Assembly (NCBI GenBank): GCA_002633005.1
Contig: NMRA01001062.1
Span: 4,428 to 61,359 of the forward strand
Origin: Phoronis australis
Taxonomy: Eukaryota; Phoronida; Phoronidae
Reading direction: 5' to 3'
Length of the DNA stretch: 56,932 bases
Shown here: positions 10,683 to 24,600 of the stretch, piece by piece
Numbering within the stretch: the first letter of the stretch is position 1
Layout: each line of letters opens with the position of its first letter
The notes under the pieces: generated by a model
Database searches by the model: none
What the model saw: the letters and a program-made list of their open reading frames with translations, nothing else
What the model was told of the DNA's origin: nothing
Made by a program: the position numbers and the translations under genes

Positions 10683-12119
10683 ATGTCCAACAAACCGTTC
10701 TTCGACTTCAGCCATCTACCTGAAACCGTATGGACGGCCATCCTAAAGCAACTGCCTCTCGAGGACCGCTATCACGTCTCGCAAACATGTCACGCGCTGA
10801 TGGAGTACTTCCGCCACCCATCTGTGTGGCATACAGTTGTCATCAAATTCACTGCGGAGCTTGATAATTTCACTGGAGGGCTTCGCAGGCAACCACAAGA
10901 AATAATGCTAACAAGTAGATACAGGCACATGATCCACCATTTCGGATGTTACTTTCAGAATTTATCTGTAACGTTCTTCGGAGTGATAACAGGGTTGACA
11001 GAAGAACACAAAAAGGTGATAGAGGCGCTGGCAAAACATTGTCGTCTCGAGAGTTTGACATTAGACATTGGGACCGCACCATCAACCTTAAATACTCAAG
11101 ACTTATCTATGCCAGCCGAAGACCTCCAATCGATTGCAATGACAGTAACGAATGCGTTTCGGTTGAGAGTATTCAATTTGAAGAGCTGGCCTTCCTTTCA
11201 AAAAGTCAACATCTTGCTCAACTTGATGGACAATGATAGAGTAAAGAACTTAGAAAGTATTAACATTTTACACAAAAGTGCCAATGAAACAACGTGGACT
11301 ACAGTCAACGCCCCAATTCCAGAAACCGAGAATATTGTTCAAATAGTTCGACATTTCGAAAATCTTTCCACACTGAGTCTTCGCTCAGACCTTTTGACAG
11401 AAGATGTGGTTGAGGAGATAGCACGGACGGGTCGAATTAGACGTCTCGATGTGGTTGTGATCTACTCTTCCCGAACTAAAAGAGGTTTGCACGAAATCAC
11501 ATCACAGACATGGACAAAAGCATCGAAAAGATGTCCAGAGTTAAAAGTGTTCATCAACTTTGCCAATAGGATTCCTTTTGTAGACAAAAATAACTACATG
11601 AAATCCGAAATACCAGTTTCTGCCGTGAGTTTCATGAAGTACTCCGAATGTTGCCCTGAAGACATCCATGGCATAGCAGACAAATACCACAAAACATTGG
11701 CCAAGTTCATAAACTACTCTGACAGCGGAGATTTCGACGAGCAACTTGTCGCCATGGTATCGCAGTGCTCTAATCTCGTTCACCTCGCGTCATGCGGCCC
11801 TATAATGCGGCACACCGTGCTTCAGCTTGCGGGAATGAGGGGAGAGAGATGGAAGTGTTTCCAAATGAAAGAAGACAAAATCAAATTCCAGGCTCTTCGT
11901 GTTGGGTACTCACAAGATGCTGTCTTAGCCCAAAGTAGCTCTGGTAAACTAGTCATGGCACAAGTTGATCGTTCATTTTCTGACAACTTGGCGGACAGAA
12001 GGAAGGATATCCAAGAACTAGATTACAGTGTGTGCGAGATACTTCAAAGAAAGTGGTCATTGCTGCCTCCCAACTTTTTGGATGAGGTCATAGAACACAG
12101 ACCTGGTACACAGAATTGA
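10683..12119 (+). CDS. F-box protein, FBXO39/FBXO33-like
   Basis: A 478-residue protein. An F-box lies at about residues 8-50 (FSHLPETVWTAILKQLPLED, then S-x-T-C-x-A and a VW motif), the segment that binds SKP1 in SCF ubiquitin ligases. The rest is leucine-rich and irregular, resembling the divergent LRR-like substrate-binding region of FBXO39 and FBXO33 (a ...HHFGCYFQNLSV... block follows the F-box, as KKFGRYLEHL does in FBXO39). The start at 10683 is chosen because a pyrimidine tract and CAG directly precede the ATG, so the upstream in-frame extension to 10602 is probably intron. The whole coding part is then one exon. Substrate unknown. Ubiquitin-ligase adaptor role is inferred from the family. 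Confidence 0.8.
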   Translation: MSNKPFFDFSHLPETVWTAILKQLPLEDRYHVSQTCHALMEYFRHPSVWHTVVIKFTAELDNFTGGLRRQPQEIMLTSRYRHMIHHFGCYFQNLSVTFFGVITGLTEEHKKVIEALAKHCRLESLTLDIGTAPSTLNTQDLSMPAEDLQSIAMTVTNAFRLRVFNLKSWPSFQKVNILLNLMDNDRVKNLESINILHKSANETTWTTVNAPIPETENIVQIVRHFENLSTLSLRSDLLTEDVVEEIARTGRIRRLDVVVIYSSRTKRGLHEITSQTWTKASKRCPELKVFINFANRIPFVDKNNYMKSEIPVSAVSFMKYSECCPEDIHGIADKYHKTLAKFINYSDSGDFDEQLVAMVSQCSNLVHLASCGPIMRHTVLQLAGMRGERWKCFQMKEDKIKFQALRVGYSQDAVLAQSSSGKLVMAQVDRSFSDNLADRRKDIQELDYSVCEILQRKWSLLPPNFLDEVIEHRPGTQN

Positions 12120-12369
12120 AAGATCCAAGTCCTGTTAAGAGACAGGAAACAAATTCACAAGATAATTCTTTCCATAGAAAATTTTGTGCTATGTTTATTT
12201 CATTTCAGATAACTCAACAGTAAAAACAATTACCTACATAACAAGATTGTTGACCACTTGGTGGTTTTTACCAACAGTGTCCTACCACAGCCTCCGTTCA
12301 CGGACATAAAAATACAACAACTACAAGGTGACCATGCCTGGGAAGCATCTACATCACTAAAAATACAAG

Positions 12370-12606
12370 CCCAAAGTAGAGCTTTGATGCACCCCAAAGT
12401 AGAGCCTTGATGCACCCCAAAGTAGAGCCTTGATGCACCCCAAAGTAGAGCCTTGATGCACCCCAAAGTAGGGCCTTGATGCACCCCAAAGTAGAGCTTT
12501 GATGCACCCCAAAGTAGAGCTTTTATGCACCCCAAAGTAGAGCTTTTATGCACCCCAAAGTAAAGCCTTGATGCACCCCAAAGTAGAGCCTAGATGCACC
12601 CCAAAG
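12370..12606. repeat. 23-bp minisatellite, about 10 units
   Basis: Tandem copies of AAAGTAGAGCCTTGATGCAC plus CCC, with T/C and T/G variants. Also at 13701-13792 and 14396-14472 in the duplicated contigs. The periodic minus-strand reading is an artefact of the repeat. Confidence 0.9.
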
Positions 12607-15548
12607 TGCAGAATTATGGCAAACACGTAAGAGATGCTCATATTCAAAAAAAATTTCCACGCGCTCTTGAGCAACACCAGTGAATTTAGGGGATGCAATG
12701 CTAGTCATACAAAAATTGGTGAATGCAATCCTAATAGACAATGAGATTTTCACAAAAACTAAAATTGTTGTTAGGGGGCACTGCTGCAGCTGGATACTAA
12801 ACTAATTAAATTACCACTAGAAGACACAGCACCAATCTGAGGCGTCCGAAACTTGGTAAGAATAGTTCTGTTAGGGATAAAAATATCGCTGATATTAAAA
12901 TTTCATGAAGATACTTCTTCCAACTAGATAGATAATGAGGCAAAAAAAATGATACTAGGGGATAGTCAAAACTGTCCAAAAATCAACTTCTGCCAAAATT
13001 TCGTAGCAATTCTTCAAAATATTTGGTGAAATGCCAAAAACGAAACCAAAGCACTAATAGGCATAAAAAATACAACTGCAGAAGCTGGATGATAGGATGA
13101 AGAAGACAATATATGCCGCTACATATATGTACATAGGTGCATAATTAGTGAATACTTGTAACGCACATAATTAATGAACCCCTTTGCATTAACCTTAACA
13201 TACATTAACATAACCTAGCAAGTTCAACATAATTTTAGATAAATCAGCATCAAAAACAAAATATTATTGTTCCACATCCATTCAACACTGGTCACAACCT
13301 TGTCCGTGAGCGGCAGATCTACGACAAAGGTAAGCACTGACCAAGAACAATGTCATTACAGGGCTTGAAATTTTTCTCTTCAAGAGGATGTCCTCTTGTT
13401 TGGTTTCGATTTCCTCTTATATTTGATTACCTGTTTCTCCTTTTTTCTTCTTTTTTATCATATTTTTGACTTTATTCATGCAAAAAATTTTATTTCAGCT
13501 AAATTCTATAGCACAAAAATATTTCTTTCACACAAGTGGAACATTGGTCATTCCAAGCCCTGTCATTAGCATAACAAAAGATGGAACAATAGGTCATTCC
13601 AAACCCCGTCATTAGCATAACAAAAGAGGGAACAATAGGTCATTCCAAACCCCGTCATTAGCATAACAAAAGAGGGAACAATAGGTCATTCCAAACCCCN
13701 AGCTTTTATGCACCCCAAAGTAGAGCTTTTATGCACCCCAAAGTAGAGCCTTGATGCACCCCAAAGTAGAGCCTAGATGCACCCCAAAGTGCAGAATTAT
13801 GGCAAACACGTAAGAGATGCTCATATTCAAAAAACATTTCCACGCGCTCTTGAGCAACACCAGTAAATTTAGGGGATGCAGTGCTAGTCATACAAAAATT
13901 GGTGAATGCAATTCTAATAGACAATGAGATTTTCACAAAGAAAACGAAAAATTGTTGCTAGGGGGCACTGCTGCAGCTGGATACTAAACTAATTAAATTA
14001 CCACTAGAAGACACAGCACCAATCTGAGGCGTCTGAAACTTGGTAAGAATAGTTCTGTCAGGGATAAAAATATCGCTGATATTAAAATTTCATGAAGATA
14101 CTTCTTCCAACTAGATAGATAATTAGGCAAATGCAAAAAAAAATGATACTAGGGGATAGTCAAAACTGTCCAAAAATCAACTTCTGCCAAAATTTCGTAG
14201 CAATTCTTCAAAATATTTGGTGAAATGCCAAAAACGAAACCAAAGCACTAATAGGCATAAAAATACAACTGCAGAAGCTGGATGATAGGATGGAGGAGAC
14301 AATATATAACGCTACATATATGTACATAGGTGCATAATTAGTGAATACTTGTAACGCACATAATTAATGAACCCCTTTGCATTAATCTTAACATNCCCAA
14401 AGTAGGGCCTTGATGCACCCCAAAGTAGAGCTTTGATGCACCCCAAAGTAGAGCCTTGATGCACCCCAAAGTGCATTATTATGGCAAACACATAGGAGAT
14501 GCTCATATTCAAAAAAATTTCCTCGCGCTCTTGAGCAACACTATTGAATTTAGGGGATGCAGTGCTAGTCATACAAAAATTGGTGAATGCAATCCTAACA
14601 GACAATGAGATTTTCACAAAGAAAACTAAAATTGTTGCTAGGGGGCACTGCTGCAGCTGGATACTAAACTAATTAAATTACCACTAGAAGACACAGCACC
14701 AATCTGAGGCGTCCGAAACTTGGTAAGAATAGTTCTGTTAGGGATAAAAATATCGCTGATATTAAAATTTCATGAAGATACTTCTTCCAACTAGATAGAT
14801 AATTAGGCAAATGCAAAAAAAAAATGATACTAGAGGATAGTCAAAACTGTCCAAAAATCAACTTCTGCCAAAATTTCGTAGCAATTCTTCAAAATATTTG
14901 GTGAAATGCCAAAAACGAAACCAAAGCACTAATAGGCATAAAAAATACAACTGCAGGAGCTGGATGATAGGATGGAGGAGACAATATATAACGCTACACA
15001 TATGTACATAGGTGCATAATTAGTGAATACTTGTAACGCACATAATTAATGAACCCCTTTGCATTAATCTTAACATACATTAACATAGCCAAGCAAGTTC
15101 AACATAATTTTAGATAAATCAGCATCAAAAACAAAATATTATTGTTCCACATCCATTCAACACTGGTCACAACCTTGTCCGTGAGCGGCAGATCTACGAC
15201 AAAGGTAAGCACCGACCAAGAACAATGTCATTACAGGGCTTGAAATTTTTCTCTTCAAGAGGATGTCCTCTTGTTTGGTTTCGATTTCCTCTTATTTGAT
15301 TACCTGTTTCTCCTTTTTTCTTCTTTTTTATCGTATTTTTGACTTTATTCATGCAAAAAAATTTATTTCAGCTAAATTCTATAGCACAAAAATATTTCTT
15401 TCACACAAGTGGAACAATTGGTCATTCCAAGCCCTGTCATTAGCATAACAAAAGAGGGAACAATAGGTCATTCCAAGCCCCGTCATTAGCATAACAAAAG
15501 AGGGAACAATAGGTCATTCCAAGCCCCGTCATTAGCATAACAAAAGAG
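12519..15548. repeat. Three near-identical contig copies joined at n13700 and n14395
   Basis: The segments 12519-13699, 13701-14394 and 14396-15548 cover the same underlying sequence: end of the 23-bp minisatellite, a unique block and the 46-bp minisatellite. Each n sits where one copy stops and another starts at a different point of the same sequence. Differences are point changes, microsatellite length and minisatellite copy number. Probably allelic overlap; no gene seen in it. Confidence 0.75.
13548..13699. repeat. 46-bp minisatellite
   Basis: About three units containing GTCATTAGCATAACAAAAGA and GGTCATTCCAAACCCC. The matching copy is at 15410-15548, with about the same number of units. 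Confidence 0.85.
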
Positions 15549-15620
15549 TGGCACTACCTGAGTAATCCCATTCTAGGCAGTGTTATCCAAATCTCGCTTA
15601 ATTTGAGATTGAATTCAGCA

Positions 15621-18600
15621 TCACTTTTCATAAACATCCTCCATGATGTAATTTACTTTATCGGACACACGTTTGCATCCAGTTTTTGAGTAGATCTGGC
15701 TTGATGAAGGAAAATACTGCAACTCATCCGCCACCATTCTGACGAGCCTATCTGTGACTGTGTAGTTTTTCGCTCTCATGTCGTCTTTTACACACATCAA
15801 TATATGCTCTCTCTCCAGTGGTAGAAAGGGAACGTAGGCGCTTACCAGATCTTTTTTTATTAATGAGCTGTACCACAATCCACCTATAAATAAACACCAA
15901 AACAGAAAGTTAGCACCGTTTCTGTTTTACCCTAGAACATGACACAAAACAAGATGCATAACTCAGTAAGTGCATATGGTAAAATTCTTCAATCAGTGAC
16001 AAAAAATATCGCTAAATCTTTATTTTCTATTTTCAAAGGCTTATGACAATGCTAACAAGAGCAATGCGGAATGTTAAAATATACCCACGACTGCACCGCA
16101 AGTAGTGTGCTTCTGGGGTTGTATATTTATTTGTATCATAAAATGACCATTAGATGGCTAAGAATACATTGAACTCATTAAAAAATGAAAAGGTGTTGTC
16201 GCGTTACAAAATTTAGCTAAGAACTCAAAAGCTACAAAAGCAAACATAAAAAAACTAATGGCTGTTTGGAACCACACCAGTAGTCAAATCCATCCATATT
16301 CTGTGAAGTTAATAGGAATGCAATTGCAAAATTTCAAAAACATTTTGTAAGCAGATCAGCTGAAGATGTGAAAACATGTCACTGCGGAGTACACGAGCAG
16401 TTGGACCTGTCACTGTTGAGTACCAGAGCAGTTGGACCTGTCACTGTGGAGTACCAGAGCAGTTGGACCTGTCACTGTGGAGTACCAGAGCAGTTGGACC
16501 TGTCTGGAAATCCATGTCAGTCATGCTCTTGACAGTAGGAACACATCTGCCAATTTTCATAATGATCCTCTGCACAGTTTGGTAGTCCTATTAAGAAAAA
16601 CCCACAGTCCAGTCATTCCTATTGAGAGAGAGTCGCAGCCCAGCCGAGAGAGCCACGACCCAATGTGTCCTATTAAGAAAGAGTCACGGCCCAGTCACTC
16701 CTACTAAGAGTGTCACGGCCCAGTAAGTCCTATTAAGAGAGAGCCCGGCTCAGTCAGTCCAATTAAGACAGAGTAACGGCCCAGTAAGTAATATTAAGAC
16801 AAGAGTCACAGCCCAGTCAGTCCTATTACGAGAAAGCCACCCCCCCAGTCAGTCCAATTAAGACAGTCACAGTCCAGTGAGTCCTATAAAGAGAGAGCCA
16901 CGGCCCAGTCAGTCCTATTAAGACAGTCACAGCCAATCAGTCCTTTTAAGAAACAGCCACAGCTCAGTCAGTTCTATTAAGAGAGACTCACAGCCCAGTC
17001 AGTCGTATTAAGAGAGACTCACGGTCCAGTAATTCATAACAAGAGATAGTCACGGCCCAGTCATTCCTATCAAGGAGAGTCACGGCCCAATCAGTCATTT
17101 TAAGCATTTTTTCCCGTAATGGAATAATTCAAGAATTGGGAAGTATAATGTGAAAGTGACTAATTTCATGACAATGTTATCAACAGGGTCAAAGGTCATC
17201 ATTCCTTAACCATGGCGCCGTTCCAAGAAAACTAACTTACCTAAGACAGATCTTAACTTTCAGTCAATTTTAAGATGACTTAAATTTGTCTCAAAACCAT
17301 TTCAAAAGAGATTCTAAGTTTGACTTAAGTTTTTTACTTAATTTTTTTTGTCTTAATTTTTACTACCTTACCAGATGTCGAAGTTTCAAAGTTCGGAATT
17401 TGTGAGACAAATCTTATACTTAAGTCAAAAATGAACTTCAGTCAGTTTCTTGGAATGGGCCCCAGATCTACAACTGGAATCTAAGGAAACTATGGAAATC
17501 GCTCAAGCTTGCGTCCTCTATCGTGATCCCCCAGCTGACCAGCACGCAAAGGAGTTTCCTGGAAGTGATCCCCCAGCTGACCAGCACGCAAAAGAGTTTC
17601 CTGGAAGTGATACAAGAATATTGATTATGGTAAGCAGTGGCAATAACTTGTAAATAAGTACTGTGAGCAAAAGTTAAGCATAATACTAACCATCCTGATT
17701 GTAGACTGATGTCGTTAAGATACTTTCCAGTTCTTTATACGTGATGTTGGTGCGTTTCTTTCCGCTGTCATAATATTCCTTAGCCACTTGATTTATGGCT
17801 GCAGCCCCGGTGTTACTGGAAAATAAAAGGCTGCAACTTCACTAAAGCTCAATTAATAGAAAAATCTTCCAAACATGGGTACAAGGTATTTATTAGACAA
17901 AGACGAAATTAAACCTTGGTCCAGAATAGGCTTTCAAACAAAAAATTGAAAGTTGTCGGGAACAGCATTGAAGTCAAAGTCTATACGGCCAGTTTTGAAA
18001 CACGCTTTGAATATTTGTAGACAGAAATAAACCTACGAGTGTGGAAATTCTGTTTACAAACACGCTGTATAATAAAGTAGTTGCAAATAATAAGGTGATA
18101 AAATGACATTTACCACTGCTTTCAAGATTTTTTGGTCCAAAAATCACCGAGAAGTAAACAGTACTTTTTCATCCAGGTAAGCACTGATGTTAGTGTAATT
18201 AGAGCCCACCCATGAATTTTTAACAAATGCGCTTTTCACTTCCTAATGCATATACCCGAACCACTAAATAATGTATCGTACTTGCAAGAAAGCATCCAAG
18301 CTGCTAAATCCTAAACAGCGTTTTTTTCAGAGAGCAGACATCACACCTATGAATACCCTTTGGGGGGAAGTGTTGCTGTAAAATTATGCCACAAATAATT
18401 GCTTTACAAAGCAAAAAAATTATTTTACGCCGCAAATAATTACTTTACGCCGCAAAAAATTAATTTACGCCACAAATAATTAATTTACGCCACTAATAAG
18501 AATGAATTTACATGCGTAATTTTACAGCGACACTTTCCCCCAACGGTCCACCATAAACACCAATTTAAACTTACCTTAAGAAGATGAAGGTGGCATTCCT

Positions 18601-21600
18601 ATAATCAACACCGATGATTTCCTCATGAAACTCAACATAGGACTGGATTGTGTCAATTAAACCAGGCAGCATCTTATCCATCTCGTCAAATATGAAGATC
18701 GAACGATCACAGAGACTCACATTCCCCCTGATCCAATCTCGCAGTTGGTCCTGCACGTTGATGAAGAAGAGAACTAGAGGTCACCATTGTTGTCATTGGA
18801 GGTTGGTTCAAACAAACCAGGTGTCATCCGAAATTGAAAAAGTTATAAAAAGGATTTAACTATTTAACCTCAAAAGCCTATTATTGGCTTAAACCTTTTG
18901 AAACTTGAAGCAGAACTCCACTCAAAAATTTTTTAAAAAGTAATCCTTAAGTTTAAAACGATCGATCTTTCGTGTTAACTGCTTATTCAACATTTACAGG
19001 ACATCCCCTCCCAGTGCCACCTATAGAAATAACAAAGTAGGTAGATACAAACTCTAAGATTTGATCTTGAACTCTTCCATACTATATTTTAGAATGGTGT
19101 ATCATCAAAAAAGATCACCTGCAACTATTAGCAAGCAGACAAATCTGTGAACGATTGAACAACCCTCTCTTTTGCTGGTCAACATTCTGCTTTAGGACGG
19201 ACATAATTTTGTACCACAGCATGGACAGGTTTGAGACGTAACCTGGAATCATTTCAGTAAAACGGGCTATGAGTCAATTGATCCACTTGGCCTCAAGTTT
19301 GTAGGTCAACTTCTAGGACCTACAGGTCACTTTAGTTGAATGTCTGAACTTTTTAGATTCGATTTTTGGGGGTGGCATTTAAATGTGCGCAATTTTGTAT
19401 GCTACCTCAGTACATTACGCAATTACTGATTGGTGTAAATGGTTAACTGCACTTCAGTTTAATTAACACATAAATCCAGAGTTGGAATCTGCATTTTCTC
19501 AATATGCTAAACCTCATATCGCTAAAATTGCCGTGCCCGAGTGCTGTCTAATCAAATGCTTACAGGCAACGTCAGCCCTGGAGTTCTGCGCCTTCTGCTG
19601 TCACAGGGATGGTCTGGGGAGGGGATTAATGCACCAGCATATCCCCAATGATCCTGTCCGTGACAGGTATTACAGGTATTACAGGCTGCTCATAGTTGTA
19701 TTTGATTCTGAATCAAATGAATATTATTCAAGACAAAATCAGGAGAAATTGTGTAAGTTTTAGTATGCCCTCTGGTCCAAGTTAAGCAATCGTGGTGTGT
19801 CAATCATTTTTTATGAACCTATGGCACGAGGCGACATCCTAAAATTAACCCTGCATAACATTTGCGGCTGAATAACCTGGTTTACAATCGGTGTTTTAGG
19901 TGGCAGAGAGGACCTGTGGCTCTCACAATGTTTTGTACTTACTTTATATTCGCGAATTTTACTCTCATGAGGAAAATGATAAGTGGCAATGAACAGGTGG
20001 ACGAACTTGCTCTTCATGCCCAACTTGAGAGTATTCTCGACTATTTTGCGGCTCACAAAATTTTTTCCGGTTCCTGTTGCACCATGAAAGGAAAGCACCA
20101 AAGCTTTTGCAGGCCTCTTACTGTAGTGACCAATGAGAGCCCTCCGCACGATAGGAATAACTAAGTGCTGTCCATGGACGTGTGATGTCAAGTCAGCAGT
20201 AAGGCCTAAAAGAAAAACATAGGTACATCAGTCCCCATTTAGATTTTGTACTCAGACACTTAAAGGGCTTTTGCTGGCGAGAAAAGTATGTAATTTTACA
20301 GAAATTATAGTAATGCAGAATCAAACGTATTAACTTAGCAGTAGCATCCGAAGGCTCTGTTGCTGAGCCATTAATCCCATGCTTTAAATAATATAGCGTT
20401 TCTGAGGCCTATGCCTTGTAACACCAATACAGCCTTATCATTCATGTACGGCAGAAGTTTTTCGGCAAACAAAGCCTCAGCCTGGTTTAATCAACGAAGT
20501 CTCGTCGCCTTGTACTTTTCAAGTGCAGAGTGACACCTTTAGGTTGATGATGCACATTTTAATCCTTCCAACTTGATCAATTACTCCCACAATCAAGATT
20601 TCTTTCCTGTGCATTCTTTCATTCAACTAAAAAAGCCTAAGGCAAATTTTCAATGTGGTCTTCTTCATTCTATCTAACTCGTCACTGAAAAACAGCTGTA
20701 CATACATGACACCATTTATATAAGAACTCATTGGAGAAATTGAGTTAGTCTATTAAGCAGAACATTTCAGGCAACCAAGATCAGAACATAATTTGCAGCT
20801 CACTACTTGCTACTAATAACATAGGATATAGTCCTCATGTAGTAATTAATTGCTAAGATCATCAGACCACAGAATCGAACCAGCGATCCTGATTAACCCG
20901 ACAAGCATGCTAGTGATCTGGCTAATAGGAGATTGCCCAAAGGCAAGTGGCTAACATAGGCTCATGTTCTACATTGGGCTATTCAAAATTAATAGGAGTC
21001 CTAAAACCATGCACACACCCAGGGGGGCTCGGGGGGCTCGAATGAGCCTCCCCATATGGCGAAGTGGGCAAAAAGGTCCGCCTGTGAGAAACAAAAAGTC
21101 TGAGTAAATGAGACTAAAGTCCACTAAACAAGCACAAACGCGCAATTCACAGTGGTGCGCCCGTTTTTTTTTTAGTCCACTGGCTATATTGTTACCAAAA
21201 GGTTAGGAATTCGAGCCCCCCATATTGAAGGCTGGGTGCGCGCATGAATACACTTATTTTCTCGGGAAGAAGGGGGGGGGGCAGGACCATAAATCTTTTA
21301 TTAGGTTGTGTTTATTCACACCTCACACAGTCCAACTGGGACTATATGAGGGGCACCCATAATTTACAACCCTCTGCGAAATTGGAAGCCACTTTGCAGA
21401 CTACAGTTCTTCCAATTCCAAGCCTAAAATGCATGATTCACCAGAATTATCCCTAAGTGATGAATGCTAATTATTTCCACTGAATAAAATGGTATTCAGC
21501 GGAAGCATTCGATTCTTTGTGATTTCTGGAGGGACAATTTAGAGGGCATGGGTAGAAACTTGCCAACAGTCAGTAAATAGGTAGGTGCCTCACACAACAG

Positions 21601-24600
21601 GTCTGGTTAAAACATCAGTCACCTTGTTATAAGCACCATTAATTTGTGCATAGAGTGATACCTTAGGAGGCTGATGATGTCTTTTAATTCCTTCCAACTT
21701 GAATAAATACTATCGTAATCAAACTTTTTTCGAGCAGTCCTTTCTTCAGTTGCCCAAATCAGCAACTGGCCATTTTTACACTACACGTGCACCCATATCT
21801 CCTGGCGTGCAAAGTGTAAAAATGGCCTCTTAATTAAGGTGTCCTTCTATATGCAAAAGGTACTTATAACAATGTAACTTTGATGTTATAATCAGTGGGA
21901 GAAATAATTTGCGGAAAAGCTTCCGGTTATGAAGCTCCTGTAGGAGTTTCAATGTCTCTATGGTCAGTCAAGGCGGTGGCATTGTCTAGTTAAAAATTTG
22001 TGTAGCTTCTGCTAGTCACTTGATAATGGGGAATTTCCCATTTACTGAATGGTTGGCATGCTTACTGGTTTTATCGGGGTCGCTGGTTCGATTTCCAGGT
22101 TGGGTGATCTTGATGTTGTAATCGTCAACATCATTCGTCCTTTATCTTTCTGTGGTGTCTAGTGATTTGTCAGTTTTATGGTTCCTTGGATGCTTCTTCT
22201 ATTTAAACTGCTGGCGGGAACCCTGCTGGCAGTCTTTCAGCAAGCAATCAGGATGTCAGGGATGGGCACCTGGATTGGGTTTTACTGAAGCTTGAATAGC
22301 TGTGTTTTAACTGGTGAGTACTTCTAGAGGCCTAGCTAGTGAACCTGCAGTAATACAACAATTGGCGTAGTTGGCACTGGTTAGGTTTTTCTAGGAGTAT
22401 TCAACCACTTTTCTTGAAAACCTTTGCCTGACCAGGGCATTTTCTGTAGGTCCGGGGGAAACTGAGGTTGGACAGGGGAGTGGTATGGTACTAGCGGGTT
22501 GCTGGTACGGTGGCCAAGTGGTCTCTTGGGGTTGGTGGTTTAACTGGGTTTTTATCCTTTAGGTTTTGGGTATTTATTTATTTATTGTGTCCTTCTAGTT
22601 GGTGAGTTTAGTTTTAGGCATTGTTTTGGTTATGTTATTGAATTGAACACCATTCCATTGACCTAATTCTTTCTCACTACAACTAAGTTCCTTATTTATT
22701 ATCATATCCTTGGTATTTATTTATTACGTCCGTGTAGTTGGTGAGTTTAGGCTTAGGCAGTGTTTTGGTTATGTCATTGGACACCATTTCATTGACCTAA
22801 TACTTTCTCACTACAACTAATTCCCCTATTTATTATCGTATCCCTAGTGCGTGGTTAACCTGGGTGCGGTACTTTCATGTCCGTCCCAGTTGCCAGGAGG
22901 CCTATGTTTAGTGGAGGGTCAGTCACATTTCTCCGTGAACCTATCCATTTTAGGTTTGTGTCCAAGGCGTTCCCTTCGGGTTGGAATATGTCTGCATGGC
23001 CTCCACCCGAAGCACGTCAAAATGTAATATTCTAGCAGCAATTAAGGGTAGCATGCGTGTATGATGGTAGTGCAGGGTTTATTTTGAGAACTCCACTAGA
23101 AATGCACGTGTCCTATACCCTTTGGCAGCTACAAGTCCGGGGAGTCTCCCTAGCGAGAACTTATTCCGTTAGGAGACTGTTCTCCCACCCTGGGGGTGGG
23201 TTGGGATCCTGCTAAGTTTTCTCTTTATGAGTTACTTCATGTGTTTGGGATGTGCTGGCATTCTTAACTCTTTTTTATTAGTTTTGGTACTTCTAAATTT
23301 AACCTGTGTGTGTTATTCTCTGCTTCTAGGGGAACTGTCCTTGTCATTCTAACACTATTGGTTTACTTAGCAGTGGCTTTATTTTCGGTAAGGGGGGATA
23401 TGGTTAAATTTTTGGGAAGTTTTTTGTATCTGGCGAATGATGTTGATTCCCAGGTGGTTCCCACACTTTTTTAGGGGGGAGGGGAATGTTGTAATCGTCA
23501 ACATCATTCGTCCTTTATATTTCTGTGGTGTCTTGTGATTTGTCAGTTTAATGGTTCCCCGGATGCTTCTTTTATTTATACTGCTGGCGAAAACCCTGCT
23601 GGCAGTCTTTCAGCAAGCAATCAGGATGTCAGGGATGGGCACCTGGATTGGGTTTTACTGAAGCTTGAATAGCTGTATTTTAACTGGTGAGTATTTATAG
23701 AGGCCTAGCTAGTGAAACTGCAGTAATACAACATTGGCAACAGCCAAACACTAACGAAGGTTTAATAGTAATGTCGTGAACGTGTATTCTCTCGTTGTGT
23801 GGCGTCATGTGGTGTTGTCTTTGTTCGTCTCTGTGTGTGTGGTGTTGACATAGTGAGCCAGTGATAGGTCACGTGACTCTGGGCACGAGGGGGAATCGGG
23901 CAGTCTATGAAAGGGTGTGGAAATAGAGAGACGCTCTGGTCTTCCATCTCCCTCCTTTTCGTGCCCGTTATGTCCTTTTACGGGGTCGGAGGCCGGGTTT
24001 CGGGCACACGCCCTATTACATCTTCCGAAAATATTCAATATATCATCTATTCACATGCTCGCGTTTCCGGGGTTACAGCGTCGTCGCGCTTGGGCGATTC
24101 TTCGCCTGTTTTCTTACATAGAGGGTAGGGAATTGGTGTCATACAGCGATTTGATGGATATGGGGGGGTTGATCGTGCGCAGTTTGCCATGTATACCATC
24201 TGTGTTGCTGGTGGACGAGGTGGCGATGTTCTTAATATGCCGTGTGATGGGATGGCCGATACCATCTCGTTTTATCGCACCGGATGGTCGCTTAGAGAAT
24301 CCTGCATGTGTGTTCCTCTGGTACATTATTTTGGGGATGATGGCACGCGTGTCGGAGGCCCTTCGCTCTGAGTGGATCCGTTGGTGTGATGAAGAGTCCG
24401 CATCTACTGAAATGCAGGAAGTACCATTTATTCCTTTAGCAGCGCCACTGCATCAGACATCTACTGGGGTAGACATTGTGTCGACTCCTACCAACGGACC
24501 GGTGAATGCACCGTTAACAACGGCGCCTGTGACTACATCGTTCACCACTTTTGCTCAGGTAGTTGCAGAGGGTTCGTCTAGGCCGGGAGGGGCACCTACT

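Noticed and set aside
12230-14617. Minus-strand ORFs with periodic GCIKALLWGA peptide
   Set aside because: Reading of a 23-bp minisatellite, where three units give 69 bases and keep the frame open.
12519-15548. CRISPR-like array of direct repeats
   Set aside because: The 23-bp and 46-bp units are contiguous minisatellites without unique spacers, in a eukaryotic context.
19811-20164. Plus-strand ORF 19862-20164 as a gene
   Set aside because: Antisense to torsin exon 2, which is clearly coding on the minus strand.
20855-20955. Functional tRNA gene
   Set aside because: Box A and B are recognisable but the stems do not pair as a cloverleaf; SINE head is more likely.
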